DNA of 21,947 nucleotides, from positions 1 to 21,947 of the forward strand of contig CAYQVW010000020.1 in assembly GCA_964421245.1 (NCBI GenBank), written 5' to 3'. Both the position numbers and the translations under genes were made by a program. Positions within the stretch are counted from its first letter, which is position 1. The number at the start of each line of letters is the position of its first letter. The notes beneath the pieces were generated by a model. The model was not told where the DNA came from. It was given only the letters and a program-made list of their open reading frames with translations, and did no database searches. Shown here piece after piece: positions 13,965-20,552 of the stretch. This DNA comes from CAYQVW01 sp964421245 (GTDB taxonomy: Bacteria; Margulisbacteria; WOR-1; XYC2-FULL-46-14).

Positions 13965-14570
13965 TTATAATTCCTTATTTATAAGCGCCTTAACTTTTTT
14001 ATAAACCTCATCCGGATTCGGAAGGTCCTTAAGGTTGATTCCAGAAACTGCCATCCCGTACTGAGTTCCGGTAGCAGGAGTTGATAGGGTTATGGTCCCA
14101 AGACCAAACATTTTTTGAATAAAACCTTTCCGTAAATGGGCTTCTGTAATTTTGCGATATTCAATTGCTTTTTCCTCGATCGTCCAGAAGCCCTCAAAAT
14201 AATCTAGCCTGGTGTTATAGAAGCGGTAAGTTGTCTTGCCATAGGTTATCTTCTTTATAATAACTGGTATAAAACTCATAACTGAAAAAACCGCTAGGAT
14301 TCCAAGACCAATAAAAAACATGATTGGTGAACCATCTGCTATCGCAACCCCAAAAAATATCAGAACAAAAGGAATATAGAACAATACATATAGATTTGAT
14401 AAAAGGGCAAGGATTAGAATAAATTTGGGTCTAATGACTAAAACCGGATCTTTTGATTCAACCACCTGTTTTTTGGCTGCGGGAGCTCCCCCACCAGAAA
14501 CACTAGTACCACAATGAGCACAAAACTTGGCGTCATCGGCGATTTCCTTCCCACATTTTGAACAAAACAT
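13965..14570 (-). CDS. Zinc-ribbon, two-TM, PH-like domain protein
   Basis: This is a 201-residue paralogue of the next gene in the operon. It shows a zinc ribbon (Cys3, Cys6, Cys17, Cys20), linker, two transmembrane helices (about 51-73 and 79-102) and a PH-like domain (about 110-200) with IEEKAIEYRKITEAHLRKGFIQKMFGLGTITLSTPAT and a closing NPDEVYKKVKALI helix. It lacks the Gly-rich insertion of the second copy and so shows the ancestral form. A GGGGG stretch six bases before the ATG is the likely ribosome site. A consensus promoter (14636-14608) drives it with a leader of about 31 bases. The order (uninserted copy first) suggests tandem duplication followed by insertion in the downstream copy. 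Confidence 0.8.
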   Translation of the reverse strand: MFCSKCGKEIADDAKFCAHCGTSVSGGGAPAAKKQVVESKDPVLVIRPKFILILALLSNLYVLFYIPFVLIFFGVAIADGSPIMFFIGLGILAVFSVMSFIPVIIKKITYGKTTYRFYNTRLDYFEGFWTIEEKAIEYRKITEAHLRKGFIQKMFGLGTITLSTPATGTQYGMAVSGINLKDLPNPDEVYKKVKALINKEL

Positions 14571-14607
14571 ATTTAACCCCCTTTATTTATGGTAAAACGG
14601 TTGATAA

Positions 14608-14636
14608 ATTATAGTCAAAAGAAAAGCCAGTGTCAA
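14608..14636 (-). promoter_or_regulatory. Perfect-consensus sigma70 promoter of the zinc-ribbon/PH operon
   Basis: On the minus strand TTGACA (14636-14631), exactly 17 bases and TATAAT (14613-14608) match the bacterial consensus at every position. The start point would be near 14601, 31 bases before the first ATG. The -35 box overlaps the stop codon region of the upstream YkgJ-type gene. Confidence 0.85.
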
Positions 14637-15031
14637 CTCTTCGCAGAATACCCACAGCCCGGCAAAAAGACCGGTTTTTTGAAGTAATCGAGTAGCGGAT
14701 AATTGCGACAAATCGAGGGGCGAAAGGTGTAATTTTGGCATTTGCCATCTTTGCCAATATTCTTACAGGAAAAAACCAGATCACGATATTCAAAGTCTAT
14801 TTTGAGCAAATAAAAATCAAACAACCATGAAACCCATCTGATTACTAATTCGGTAAAAAATTTGGATGACAAATAAGCTGGAGCAATTTTCATGCGGATC
14901 TCTTTGCAGCAGTTGCCACACATTTTGCAATTACCTGAAATTTTATAGCGAGTAGGAAAAAATTTTTTAAAACTTGTGTGAACTAGGTTGTCCAGAAGGA
15001 CGAAGAGGATAATAATTCTTTTGACAATCAT
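14633..15031 (-). CDS. YkgJ-family Cys-cluster protein
   Basis: This 132-residue protein has the clustered cysteines of the YkgJ (UPF0153, zinc/iron-chelating) family: CKMCGNCC at about 35-42, a single Cys near 89, KCQNYTFRPSICRNYP at about 97-112 and PGCGY near the end. The final C-terminal segment is short. The cysteines probably bind Zn or an Fe-S cluster; the biochemical role of the family is not established. The ATG has no ribosome site, but a perfect TATAAT ends six bases before it, so the mRNA should begin at or next to the A of the ATG. It ends within the promoter of the zinc-ribbon/PH operon. Confidence 0.8.
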   Translation of the reverse strand: MIVKRIIILFVLLDNLVHTSFKKFFPTRYKISGNCKMCGNCCKEIRMKIAPAYLSSKFFTELVIRWVSWLFDFYLLKIDFEYRDLVFSCKNIGKDGKCQNYTFRPSICRNYPLLDYFKKPVFLPGCGYSAKS

Positions 15032-15037
15032 GTATCC

Positions 15038-15066
15038 ATTATATATAAGAAAAAAGCAGATGAGAA
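15038..15066 (-). promoter_or_regulatory. Promoter of the YkgJ-type gene (leaderless)
   Basis: On the minus strand TTCTCA (15066-15061), 17 bases and TATAAT (15043-15038) place the transcription start at about 15031, the first base of the ATG. The promoter is interleaved with the terminator of the upstream Lys-rich gene: the left arm of that stem falls inside the spacer. Confidence 0.6.
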
Positions 15067-15095
15067 CAAGTAATTGAAAACGCCCTCATCTGCTT
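15054..15095 (-). terminator. Rho-independent terminator of the Lys-rich gene
   Basis: An 11-bp perfect stem, CTCATCTGCTT (15085-15095) with AAGCAGATGAG (15054-15064), encloses a 20-base loop. Reading the minus strand, it is followed by a run of T residues (complement of the A run ending at 15053). It lies ten bases beyond the stop of the Lys-rich gene. Confidence 0.75.
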
Positions 15096-15104
15096 TAGGA
15101 AAAA

Positions 15105-15209
15105 CTATCTTCTTCTTTTTTTCTTCTTCGCTTTTTTCTTTTTACCTTTTTTCTTCACTACTCTCTTCTTAGCTTTTTTAGCTTTCTTCTTTTTCTTCTT
15201 CTTTGCCAT
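15105..15209 (-). CDS. 34-residue Lys/Arg-rich protein
   Basis: A very small open frame encodes a peptide of almost only Lys, Arg and Ala: MAKKKKKKKAKKAKKRVV to residue 18, then a second Lys-rich half ending KKKKRRR. The composition resembles the basic tails of histone H1-like or ribosome-associated proteins, so nucleic-acid binding is likely, but no domain is present. Support for expression comes from context: SD-like AGGTGG about ten bases before the ATG, an upstream TTGACA-N16-TAACAT promoter, and a strong terminator just after the stop. The mixed use of AAA and AAG argues against a simple homopolymer artefact. Confidence 0.6.
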   Translation of the reverse strand: MAKKKKKKKAKKAKKRVVKKKGKKKKAKKKKRRR

Positions 15210-15252
15210 TGTTGTCTCACCACCTTTTAAAAAGATTTGGAAACATTTTTCC

Positions 15253-15280
15253 ATGTTACCTCTTTTGAAATATTTGTCAA
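15253..15280 (-). promoter_or_regulatory. Promoter of the Lys-rich gene
   Basis: On the minus strand a perfect TTGACA (15280-15275) is followed after 16 bases by TAACAT (15258-15253), a four-of-six -10 match. The leader would be about 37 bases and includes the SD-like AGGTGG (15225-15220). Confidence 0.5.
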
Positions 15281-15365
15281 ATCATAAAAAAGAAAATAGA
15301 GTGAAATTTCTCAAATTCGATAACGAAAGAATACTAGATTAAAAAATAGAAAGGGGAAATTAGTT

Positions 15366-15998
15366 ATGGGAACATCATTATTGGGTCCAGTGATTCAAAA
15401 CGGTCAGAACCTAAGAGCCGTTGGTTTTTGTGAAGGAAGGGTGCTAGTAGCAAAAACAAATAGGGATGCAAATGAATTTTGGAGTACTCGTGGGGCAACA
15501 GACGGATTATTGCCTTATGATCTATTGGATATCGAAAGAGCAACAGAATTAGCCGGAGGAAGAAGGACTGCATTAGAAACAGTTGGTGAGGTTCTACCCC
15601 ATCCAAGGCTTGAAGGGATGATAGGCATTGAAACCTTTGTTCTGGTTCAAGGAACCGGGGCTACCCAGGCACTCTTGGGGAAAGTCCCTGCAGAAAATAG
15701 ATATTTCGATAGATCTATTTTTCTCAATGTAGCAGAAAGAGCAGCATCGCTTGCAGAAGAAACCGGGACAATTTTACCACCAGAGGGAGCCCTCGAATCC
15801 ATTCACCCTGCTTTTGGTTCATTATTAAGGGGTAGAGGGTTAGATGAAATCGCGTTCCGCTCGGATAGTGGAGAGGTAGCTTTTACTTCTTTAAGAGAAG
15901 GAAGAATTTTAGAACCTAGTAAATTGAGGGATGGTGTTCCAGCTAGCGGAAACGGAGCCGTCTTACTTTGTGATCAAGTCAAAGAAGAAGAATTTTAA
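15366..15998 (+). CDS. Conserved-looking protein of unknown function, partner of the PLP lyase
   Basis: I do not recognise this 210-residue protein. It is soluble, with no signal peptide, membrane helix or cysteine cluster. It is a mixed alpha/beta sequence with an acidic balance and several Gly-rich turns (VQGTGATQALLG, ASGNGAVLL). The first ten residues, MGTSLLGPVI, recall the MGIIGPK opening of the next gene only loosely. ATG 15366 follows AAGGGG (15351-15356) by nine bases. Its stop codon is part of the ribosome site of the PLP enzyme (TTTTAAGGAGG), so the two genes are an operon and are probably coupled in translation. A role with the lyase, as a partner or in the same pathway, is inferred from that alone. 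Confidence 0.6.
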   Translation: MGTSLLGPVIQNGQNLRAVGFCEGRVLVAKTNRDANEFWSTRGATDGLLPYDLLDIERATELAGGRRTALETVGEVLPHPRLEGMIGIETFVLVQGTGATQALLGKVPAENRYFDRSIFLNVAERAASLAEETGTILPPEGALESIHPAFGSLLRGRGLDEIAFRSDSGEVAFTSLREGRILEPSKLRDGVPASGNGAVLLCDQVKEEEF

Positions 15999-16012
15999 GG
16001 AGGAAAATAATT

Positions 16013-17419
16013 ATGGGAAATGGAATGAATATGGGTATAATTGGTCCTAAGTCACAATTGGTACAGGCCTGGGCACTACACGGGTCACCCGGAATGCACG
16101 ATAAGCTAAGAGGGGGGTCTCCCGACGTTGCCGCAGCGTGGCATCCTTCAATTGCAACAGAACCTGGAACAAATCGGCTTGCCCATGCTTTCCAACACCA
16201 TCTAGATCCAGAAAGAGGAAGAATGTCAGAACCAAACGGGGAGCCCATTTATGCAAGATTGGGAACAATAAATCATTTGATGCTTGAACATGCTGCTGTT
16301 ATATTGGAAGGTCAAAATCCCGATACTTCAAATTTTGAAGGGGTTGCTTTTGCCTCTGGTATGGGAGCAATTGCCGCATCAGTCGAAACCCAGGTTGCAG
16401 CAGGAGAAGAAGTAATTTTTCACATGCCTGTATACGGTTGTACTAATCGTTTGGCTAAAACATTGATGAACCGAGAAGGCAGACTTGTTCAGTTTGCAAA
16501 CTTTAATGACCTAAGTCAACTAAGAAAAATGATTTCTGATAGGACGGTCTTGCTTTACGGAGAAACCCTAACAAACCCAACCATAAGGGCAATGAATCTT
16601 CCCGGAGTCGCACAATTAGTAGAAGATGTAAATAAGTCCCGATCTGAAAAACCTCTTGCTTTTGGCGTAGATAACACATTTTTAACCCCAATAGGTTTAC
16701 GTCCTTTAGATCACGGAGCAGATTGGGTCGTTCACAGCGGTTCAAAATATATTAGTGCATACATGCAGCATACTATTGGCATGGCGATTGCACCTCAAGA
16801 AATGGTCTTCTCTGGTGAGGAAGGATTAATTGCCTATAGAGATCATAAAGGTGGGGTTCTTGATTCTTTTGCAGCCCACCAAGTATTTACAACCGGAATA
16901 TCAACCCTTCTTATGAGAACAAAATGGATGGAACAAGCTGCAAGGCCAATAGCCGAATTTCTTGAAGAAAGCAACTTTGTTGACACTGTCTATTATCCTG
17001 GATTAGAAAGCTATCCAGATAGGGCTATATCTCGACCAATATTTAGAGATTATGACGGAGAACAGTACGACGGTTCAATGATATATTTTGAATTACCTGG
17101 TGATTTTGCAACAGCAAAAAATAGAGGTTATCGATTTATGCAATTCCTAGAGAAAAAAGGACATGCAACAACTGTAGCCGTTAGTTTGGGTGCCATATTT
17201 ACTCTTATTGAACATCCGGCAACAATGACTCACGCTGCTTATTCCGAAGAAGAGCTAAAAGCTGCCGGAATGGGATCTGGAGGAATCAGAATTGCCGTAG
17301 GAACAGAGGGTCCAGCAGTACTTATTCCAGAAATTAAGGCTGCTTTAGAGTTTGCTTTTTCTGACCGATCAATTGAATCATTGGATGAAAAGCCAGCAAG
17401 GGTTAGGACAGAAGCCTAA
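16013..17419 (+). CDS. Cys/Met-metabolism PLP enzyme, methionine gamma-lyase-like
   Basis: This 468-residue fold type I PLP enzyme is of the cystathionine gamma-synthase/methionine gamma-lyase family. It keeps Tyr80 and Arg82 (phosphate contacts, YARLG), SGMGAI at 115-120, YGCT (141-144, stacking Tyr), VDNTF with Asp220, and the Schiff-base Lys245 in HSGSKYI. SLGAIFTLIEHPATMTHA matches the family's SLGG-x-E-S-LIEHPA-x-MTHA with the Glu-Ser of that motif replaced by Phe-Thr. It is longer than usual (about 390-430), with about 20 extra residues ahead of the Tyr-Arg motif and a charged C-terminal tail. TAAGGAGG (15996-16003) precedes the ATG. Methionine gamma-lyase is the likeliest activity; a cystathionine or homocysteine reaction is possible. 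Confidence 0.88.
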   Translation: MGNGMNMGIIGPKSQLVQAWALHGSPGMHDKLRGGSPDVAAAWHPSIATEPGTNRLAHAFQHHLDPERGRMSEPNGEPIYARLGTINHLMLEHAAVILEGQNPDTSNFEGVAFASGMGAIAASVETQVAAGEEVIFHMPVYGCTNRLAKTLMNREGRLVQFANFNDLSQLRKMISDRTVLLYGETLTNPTIRAMNLPGVAQLVEDVNKSRSEKPLAFGVDNTFLTPIGLRPLDHGADWVVHSGSKYISAYMQHTIGMAIAPQEMVFSGEEGLIAYRDHKGGVLDSFAAHQVFTTGISTLLMRTKWMEQAARPIAEFLEESNFVDTVYYPGLESYPDRAISRPIFRDYDGEQYDGSMIYFELPGDFATAKNRGYRFMQFLEKKGHATTVAVSLGAIFTLIEHPATMTHAAYSEEELKAAGMGSGGIRIAVGTEGPAVLIPEIKAALEFAFSDRSIESLDEKPARVRTEA

Positions 17420-17486
17420 CCCTATGTAGCTCCATTCTCTGATATCCAGATCTCCGGATTTCCTGATATTCTATTGACAATAGGTG

Positions 17487-17492
17487 TATAAT
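17487..17492 (+). promoter_or_regulatory. -10 box for the first small paralogue
   Basis: TATAAT here would start transcription near 17499. This puts the in-frame ATG at 17491 inside the promoter and supports ATG 17515 as the real start. The nearby TTGACA (17474-17479) is only 7 bases away and cannot pair with it. Two copies of CTGATAT (17439 and 17463) lie upstream, 24 bases apart. Confidence 0.5.
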
Positions 17493-17514
17493 GAAACCAA
17501 GAGGGGTGATTTCT

Positions 17515-17853
17515 ATGTTAAAAAATAGAGACATCTTGAAGAATGTTTACTATCTTGAGCGTGTTGACGCCGTTGAGCTAGAAGGAGAAGGTTGGGTTCT
17601 ACGCGGAAGGTTCTTACTCCGATCCGATATCGACGAAGTGAAACGCTTTATGTATTTCAAGCGTCACATTGATGGTTTATCTCTGCCTCGTTTTAGAGAA
17701 TACTCTTTTTTAAAACCCACAATAATTATAGATGTACAGGTTCAGCATTTCTCAAAAGAGGATGCCGAGAGAATTAAGGGGCACCTCTGGTATAAACTAC
17801 ACGCATATATCTCAAACAAGCTTACCAACCATCACCAGACTGTCTCTGCGTAA
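17515..17853 (+). CDS. Small protein of unknown function, tandem paralogue A
   Basis: This 112-residue soluble protein matches no family I know. It shares a scaffold with the next gene: a Leu-Glu near residue 15, G-x-W-(V/I)-LRG-x-F near 32, DE-x-x-RFM-x-x-KR near 48, GLS-x-x-RF near 63, an ID strand near 80, FSK-x-D and LWYKL-x-x-Y near 100. The alternation suggests two beta-sheet strands followed by a helix. GAGGGGTG lies about seven bases before ATG 17515; the upstream ATG 17491 falls within the -10 box and is rejected. The 83-base gap to the next gene contains a separate promoter-like sequence, so the pair may be independently expressed. Confidence 0.65.
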   Translation: MLKNRDILKNVYYLERVDAVELEGEGWVLRGRFLLRSDIDEVKRFMYFKRHIDGLSLPRFREYSFLKPTIIIDVQVQHFSKEDAERIKGHLWYKLHAYISNKLTNHHQTVSA

Positions 17854-17936
17854 TTCGAGAAAAATTAGGGCGTTTTAAAAATAACGTGAAATTTATCAGA
17901 GATATCAGGGATATATAAGTATAGGGGGTGTTCTAT

Positions 17937-18278
17937 ATGCGTATTAGTCTAGATATTACAAAAAGACTTTATTGCCTAGAGCACATCAAAATGATCAAAC
18001 AGGATGACGGAACTTGGATTCTGCGTGGCAGTTTTGTTCTAAGTCGTGAACCAGATGAGGCCCGTCGCTTTATGTTGTTAAAACGTCTAGCTCCCGGATT
18101 ATCTTTCTCTCGATTCAAACAAATTGCTTTTCTTAGAAACACAACTTTTATCGATCTCTCAGTAGAAAAATTCTCGAAGTCTGACTTCGATAATATAAAA
18201 AGACAGCTTTGGTATAAGCTAAATCTGTATGTTTCTCATAAACTAGAGAGATTATTGCTTCCAAAAGTCATGGCATAA
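17937..18278 (+). CDS. Small protein of unknown function, tandem paralogue B
   Basis: This 113-residue paralogue of the preceding gene shows the same scaffold: DGTWILRGSF, DEARRFMLLKR, GLSFSRF, a TFIDLSV strand, EKFSKSD and RQLWYKLNLYVSHKL. I take ATG 17937 as the start because GGGGGTG lies six bases upstream, copying the site before paralogue A; GTG 17928 is the alternative. The C-terminus is more hydrophobic (LERLLLPKVMA). Conservation of the Trp-(V/I)-Leu-Arg-Gly and Leu-Trp-Tyr-Lys-Leu motifs between diverged copies indicates selection on the protein. Confidence 0.65.
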   Translation: MRISLDITKRLYCLEHIKMIKQDDGTWILRGSFVLSREPDEARRFMLLKRLAPGLSFSRFKQIAFLRNTTFIDLSVEKFSKSDFDNIKRQLWYKLNLYVSHKLERLLLPKVMA

Positions 18279-18319
18279 AATTACCTGAAATTTTAGAAAG
18301 TCCGTCCCGATAATATTTC

Positions 18320-19579
18320 ATGAGAATTCAAACAGGTGTTAAAGGATGCGGTCCTGGATTTAAAGGAACATTTAAAGTCGGACTCCCTGCAGGACTAACC
18401 ATAAAAATGCAAGGAAATATCCCCTTTCTAGAACTGCGTGAGTATCCTTCTATAGACTGCGAACTTTTTGATGGCAAAAATTACCCAAATATAAAAGCTG
18501 TTCTTGCTGCCAATGTTTTTGGAGGGACGGCTAAACGCATTTCTCCCCCCGGGGCAAGAATTGTTTTCCCTATTAAAGAAGGTGAATCGTATTTTTTAAA
18601 AGCAACTGTTGGAAGCATGGTTTGGGTTCACCCTTTTCTCGGAGATCCGGCCAAAGAAGAGGCTGCTCCTCCTGGACCAATTGCTGCCCCAGATAAAAAA
18701 CCTCCTATTGAGAACAAAAAAACCCCCCTTTCTGCCTTCACTTTTCCAGAAGAAGTTTCTGAATTAACTTTAACAAAGGGAAGGATAACTACAGATGTTG
18801 AGGTGGCAGGTCTGGATTTGGATACTGTAGAAGTTCCTCCGGACAAACCTCCCCCTGATGATCCGGAACCTCCAAAACCTGCCGAACCACCTGTGCAAGT
18901 TGCACAGCAAACCGTTGTTCGATATAGAAAAAGACACAATTTAGGAAAGCGAGCCAAAATTATAGTAGCCGGGGAAAATATAATTAAGATTTTTGGTATA
19001 TCAAAAGGTCATACTGTAGCCTTAGTCAACACCGACCAAGGAGCAAGATGGCTTGAAGATGAAGGCTGTTGGGGTTTTGGTGGGATCGAAACAGATAGGC
19101 AACTCACCTTACAAATAACACAGGAAAATCATAGGGGGTGGGGAAAAGCAAAAGACAGTGTCTTGGGAACAGTTAAATTTACAGTATCAACAAAACTCAC
19201 TCCAGCAGAAGAGGCAACTCTAGTTGCAGAACAAACAATTCAAGAAACACCAGATTATCCTAGCCCACCAAGCGCTTGGCATTGGATTTATTGGTGGCTA
19301 GTCGTTGCTTTTATAAAAAGATCTACTGCTGACAAATTTTTCGCCGGCATTGAGGCAGTATTAGAAAACAAAAAAACTACTGGCAAAAATATTGCTGATG
19401 CAATTTTAGGATCATCCCTAATGCTTGGCATTATCCAAAACCTTCCCCCTGATCAAAGAGTGGCATTATTTGATAAGCTAGAAAGAATGGCAAAAGAAAA
19501 CAAATTAAAAAAACGCGGTAGTTTAGATCATAAATTTAGAGCCCTCGTCTCTGACAAACAAAGCAAACAAAATTCTTAA
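18320..19579 (+). CDS. Unknown 419-residue protein with Pro-rich linker
   Basis: I do not recognise this protein. It divides into an N-terminal beta-rich domain (about 1-115, Gly-rich, no signal peptide), a long Pro/Glu/Asp linker (about 110-195) rich in PPDDPEPPKPAEPP-type sequence, a second beta-type domain (about 200-300) and a helical C-terminal part (about 325-419) introduced by WHWIYWWLVVAFI (about 324-336), which may dip into a membrane. The start has no ribosome site; GATAAT (18309-18314) ends five bases before ATG, so the mRNA may be leaderless. It ends 12 bp from the convergent radical SAM gene. The layout could suit a large-assembly or surface-associated adaptor, but that is a guess. 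Confidence 0.6.
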   Translation: MRIQTGVKGCGPGFKGTFKVGLPAGLTIKMQGNIPFLELREYPSIDCELFDGKNYPNIKAVLAANVFGGTAKRISPPGARIVFPIKEGESYFLKATVGSMVWVHPFLGDPAKEEAAPPGPIAAPDKKPPIENKKTPLSAFTFPEEVSELTLTKGRITTDVEVAGLDLDTVEVPPDKPPPDDPEPPKPAEPPVQVAQQTVVRYRKRHNLGKRAKIIVAGENIIKIFGISKGHTVALVNTDQGARWLEDEGCWGFGGIETDRQLTLQITQENHRGWGKAKDSVLGTVKFTVSTKLTPAEEATLVAEQTIQETPDYPSPPSAWHWIYWWLVVAFIKRSTADKFFAGIEAVLENKKTTGKNIADAILGSSLMLGIIQNLPPDQRVALFDKLERMAKENKLKKRGSLDHKFRALVSDKQSKQNS

Positions 19580-19591
19580 AGAGAGTTCTCC

Positions 19592-20485
19592 TCAACATTT
19601 TTTCTCAACTTCTATATTATCCTTTATTCCTCTAAAGTCACACTGGTTACAAAGACCGATCATATCGCACGATCTAGGAAGTTCGATAGAATATTTTTTA
19701 TCTTTTACATTTCCGATGGAATGAGTAGCATTATATAGGTGTGCATGACACATATAGATATCACCATTTGGACCAATTAAAAAGGCATCATTACCACATT
19801 TCCCCTTGTAAACTCCCTTGGTCCCTTGCCCACAGTATAAGTTGTACTTGTCATAATTTTCAAGAGTTATGCCGGTGTGGAAGGCCATCTTTTTAGAATT
19901 TGATTTAACCTCTTCTCTTGTTGGTCTTAATACTCCGTCTTGATAGTCACAGACTATTTGGTAATAGAAATCAAACCTTCCAAAGATTCTCCAGATGCAT
20001 GCTTTCAATTTTTTCCTCATTTCTGAGGTTAAATATTTTGAATCAACGGCCGCGAATTGATACACGCCATGCCCTACTCTTTTTAATTTTCGTGCTCGCC
20101 TAATAAATTCGTCAGTATCCTTGAAGCCGGGGTGATAGGTTAAATTCCAGCGCACTTTAACCGTTTTTGCCCAAGGGAGAAATTCTTCATCAAACTTATC
20201 ATAGAAAGGACCACCTAAGTTGGTTGTGACAACTATGAAATAGCGGTCATCTAACTCTTCAATTATCTTTTTGAAATTAGGATGGAGGGTTGCTTCCCCA
20301 CCCATAATTGCTAATTCTCGCCCTTTAGGGAATGGCGCATCGTATAGATACTTTATTATCGGTGTTGGGTCAACTAAGGTGGGATGAGGATGTTTTTTTA
20401 GTCGGCTCTCTTCATGGGAAGATCGTTGATGACAATAAGGACACCTTAAATTGCATTCTAGGTTCGTAAAATAGGCTAAATACAT
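19592..20485 (-). CDS. Radical SAM protein with C-terminal Cys-rich region
   Basis: This 297-residue radical SAM enzyme has the [4Fe-4S] motif C-x3-C-x2-C at Cys11, Cys15, Cys18 (ECNLRCPYC), followed by an IMGGEATLHPNF segment of the SAM-binding GGE type. The C-terminal region carries extra cysteines: YCGQG and KCGND near 220-235, GDIYMCHAH near 246 and LCNQCDF near 283. This is the arrangement of SPASM/twitch-type auxiliary-cluster proteins, which often modify peptides. No small precursor peptide is adjacent. It is too long and too different in the cluster region to be the NrdG activase. A TTGCTA-N17-TATTAT promoter lies directly before the ATG, with transcription starting at the ATG itself. 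Confidence 0.82.
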   Translation of the reverse strand: MYLAYFTNLECNLRCPYCHQRSSHEESRLKKHPHPTLVDPTPIIKYLYDAPFPKGRELAIMGGEATLHPNFKKIIEELDDRYFIVVTTNLGGPFYDKFDEEFLPWAKTVKVRWNLTYHPGFKDTDEFIRRARKLKRVGHGVYQFAAVDSKYLTSEMRKKLKACIWRIFGRFDFYYQIVCDYQDGVLRPTREEVKSNSKKMAFHTGITLENYDKYNLYCGQGTKGVYKGKCGNDAFLIGPNGDIYMCHAHLYNATHSIGNVKDKKYSIELPRSCDMIGLCNQCDFRGIKDNIEVEKKC

Positions 20486-20491
20486 TTTAAA

Positions 20492-20542
20492 ATAATAGCA
20501 AAATGCATCTTACTTAGCAATCGTGGTTAACGGTGATATAAT
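20492..20542. promoter_or_regulatory. Divergent promoters sharing one -35 region (radical SAM / rsgA)
   Basis: On the minus strand TTGCTA (20520-20515), 17 bases and TATTAT (20497-20492) would start transcription at 20485, the radical SAM ATG. On the plus strand TTAGCA (20514-20519), 17 bases and TATAAT (20537-20542) would start near 20549, four bases before the rsgA ATG. The two -35 hexamers occupy the same bases on opposite strands, so polymerase can use only one direction at a time. Confidence 0.6.
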
Positions 20543-20552
20543 TAATTCTAAT

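Noticed and set aside
17474..17492. TTGACA plus TATAAT as one promoter before the small paralogue
   Set aside because: Only seven bases separate the hexamers; they cannot be contacted together by one sigma factor.
19592..20485. Radical SAM protein as the missing NrdG activase
   Set aside because: At 297 residues with extra C-terminal cysteines it has the SPASM/twitch layout, not the short NrdG form, and it is 14 kb from nrdD.
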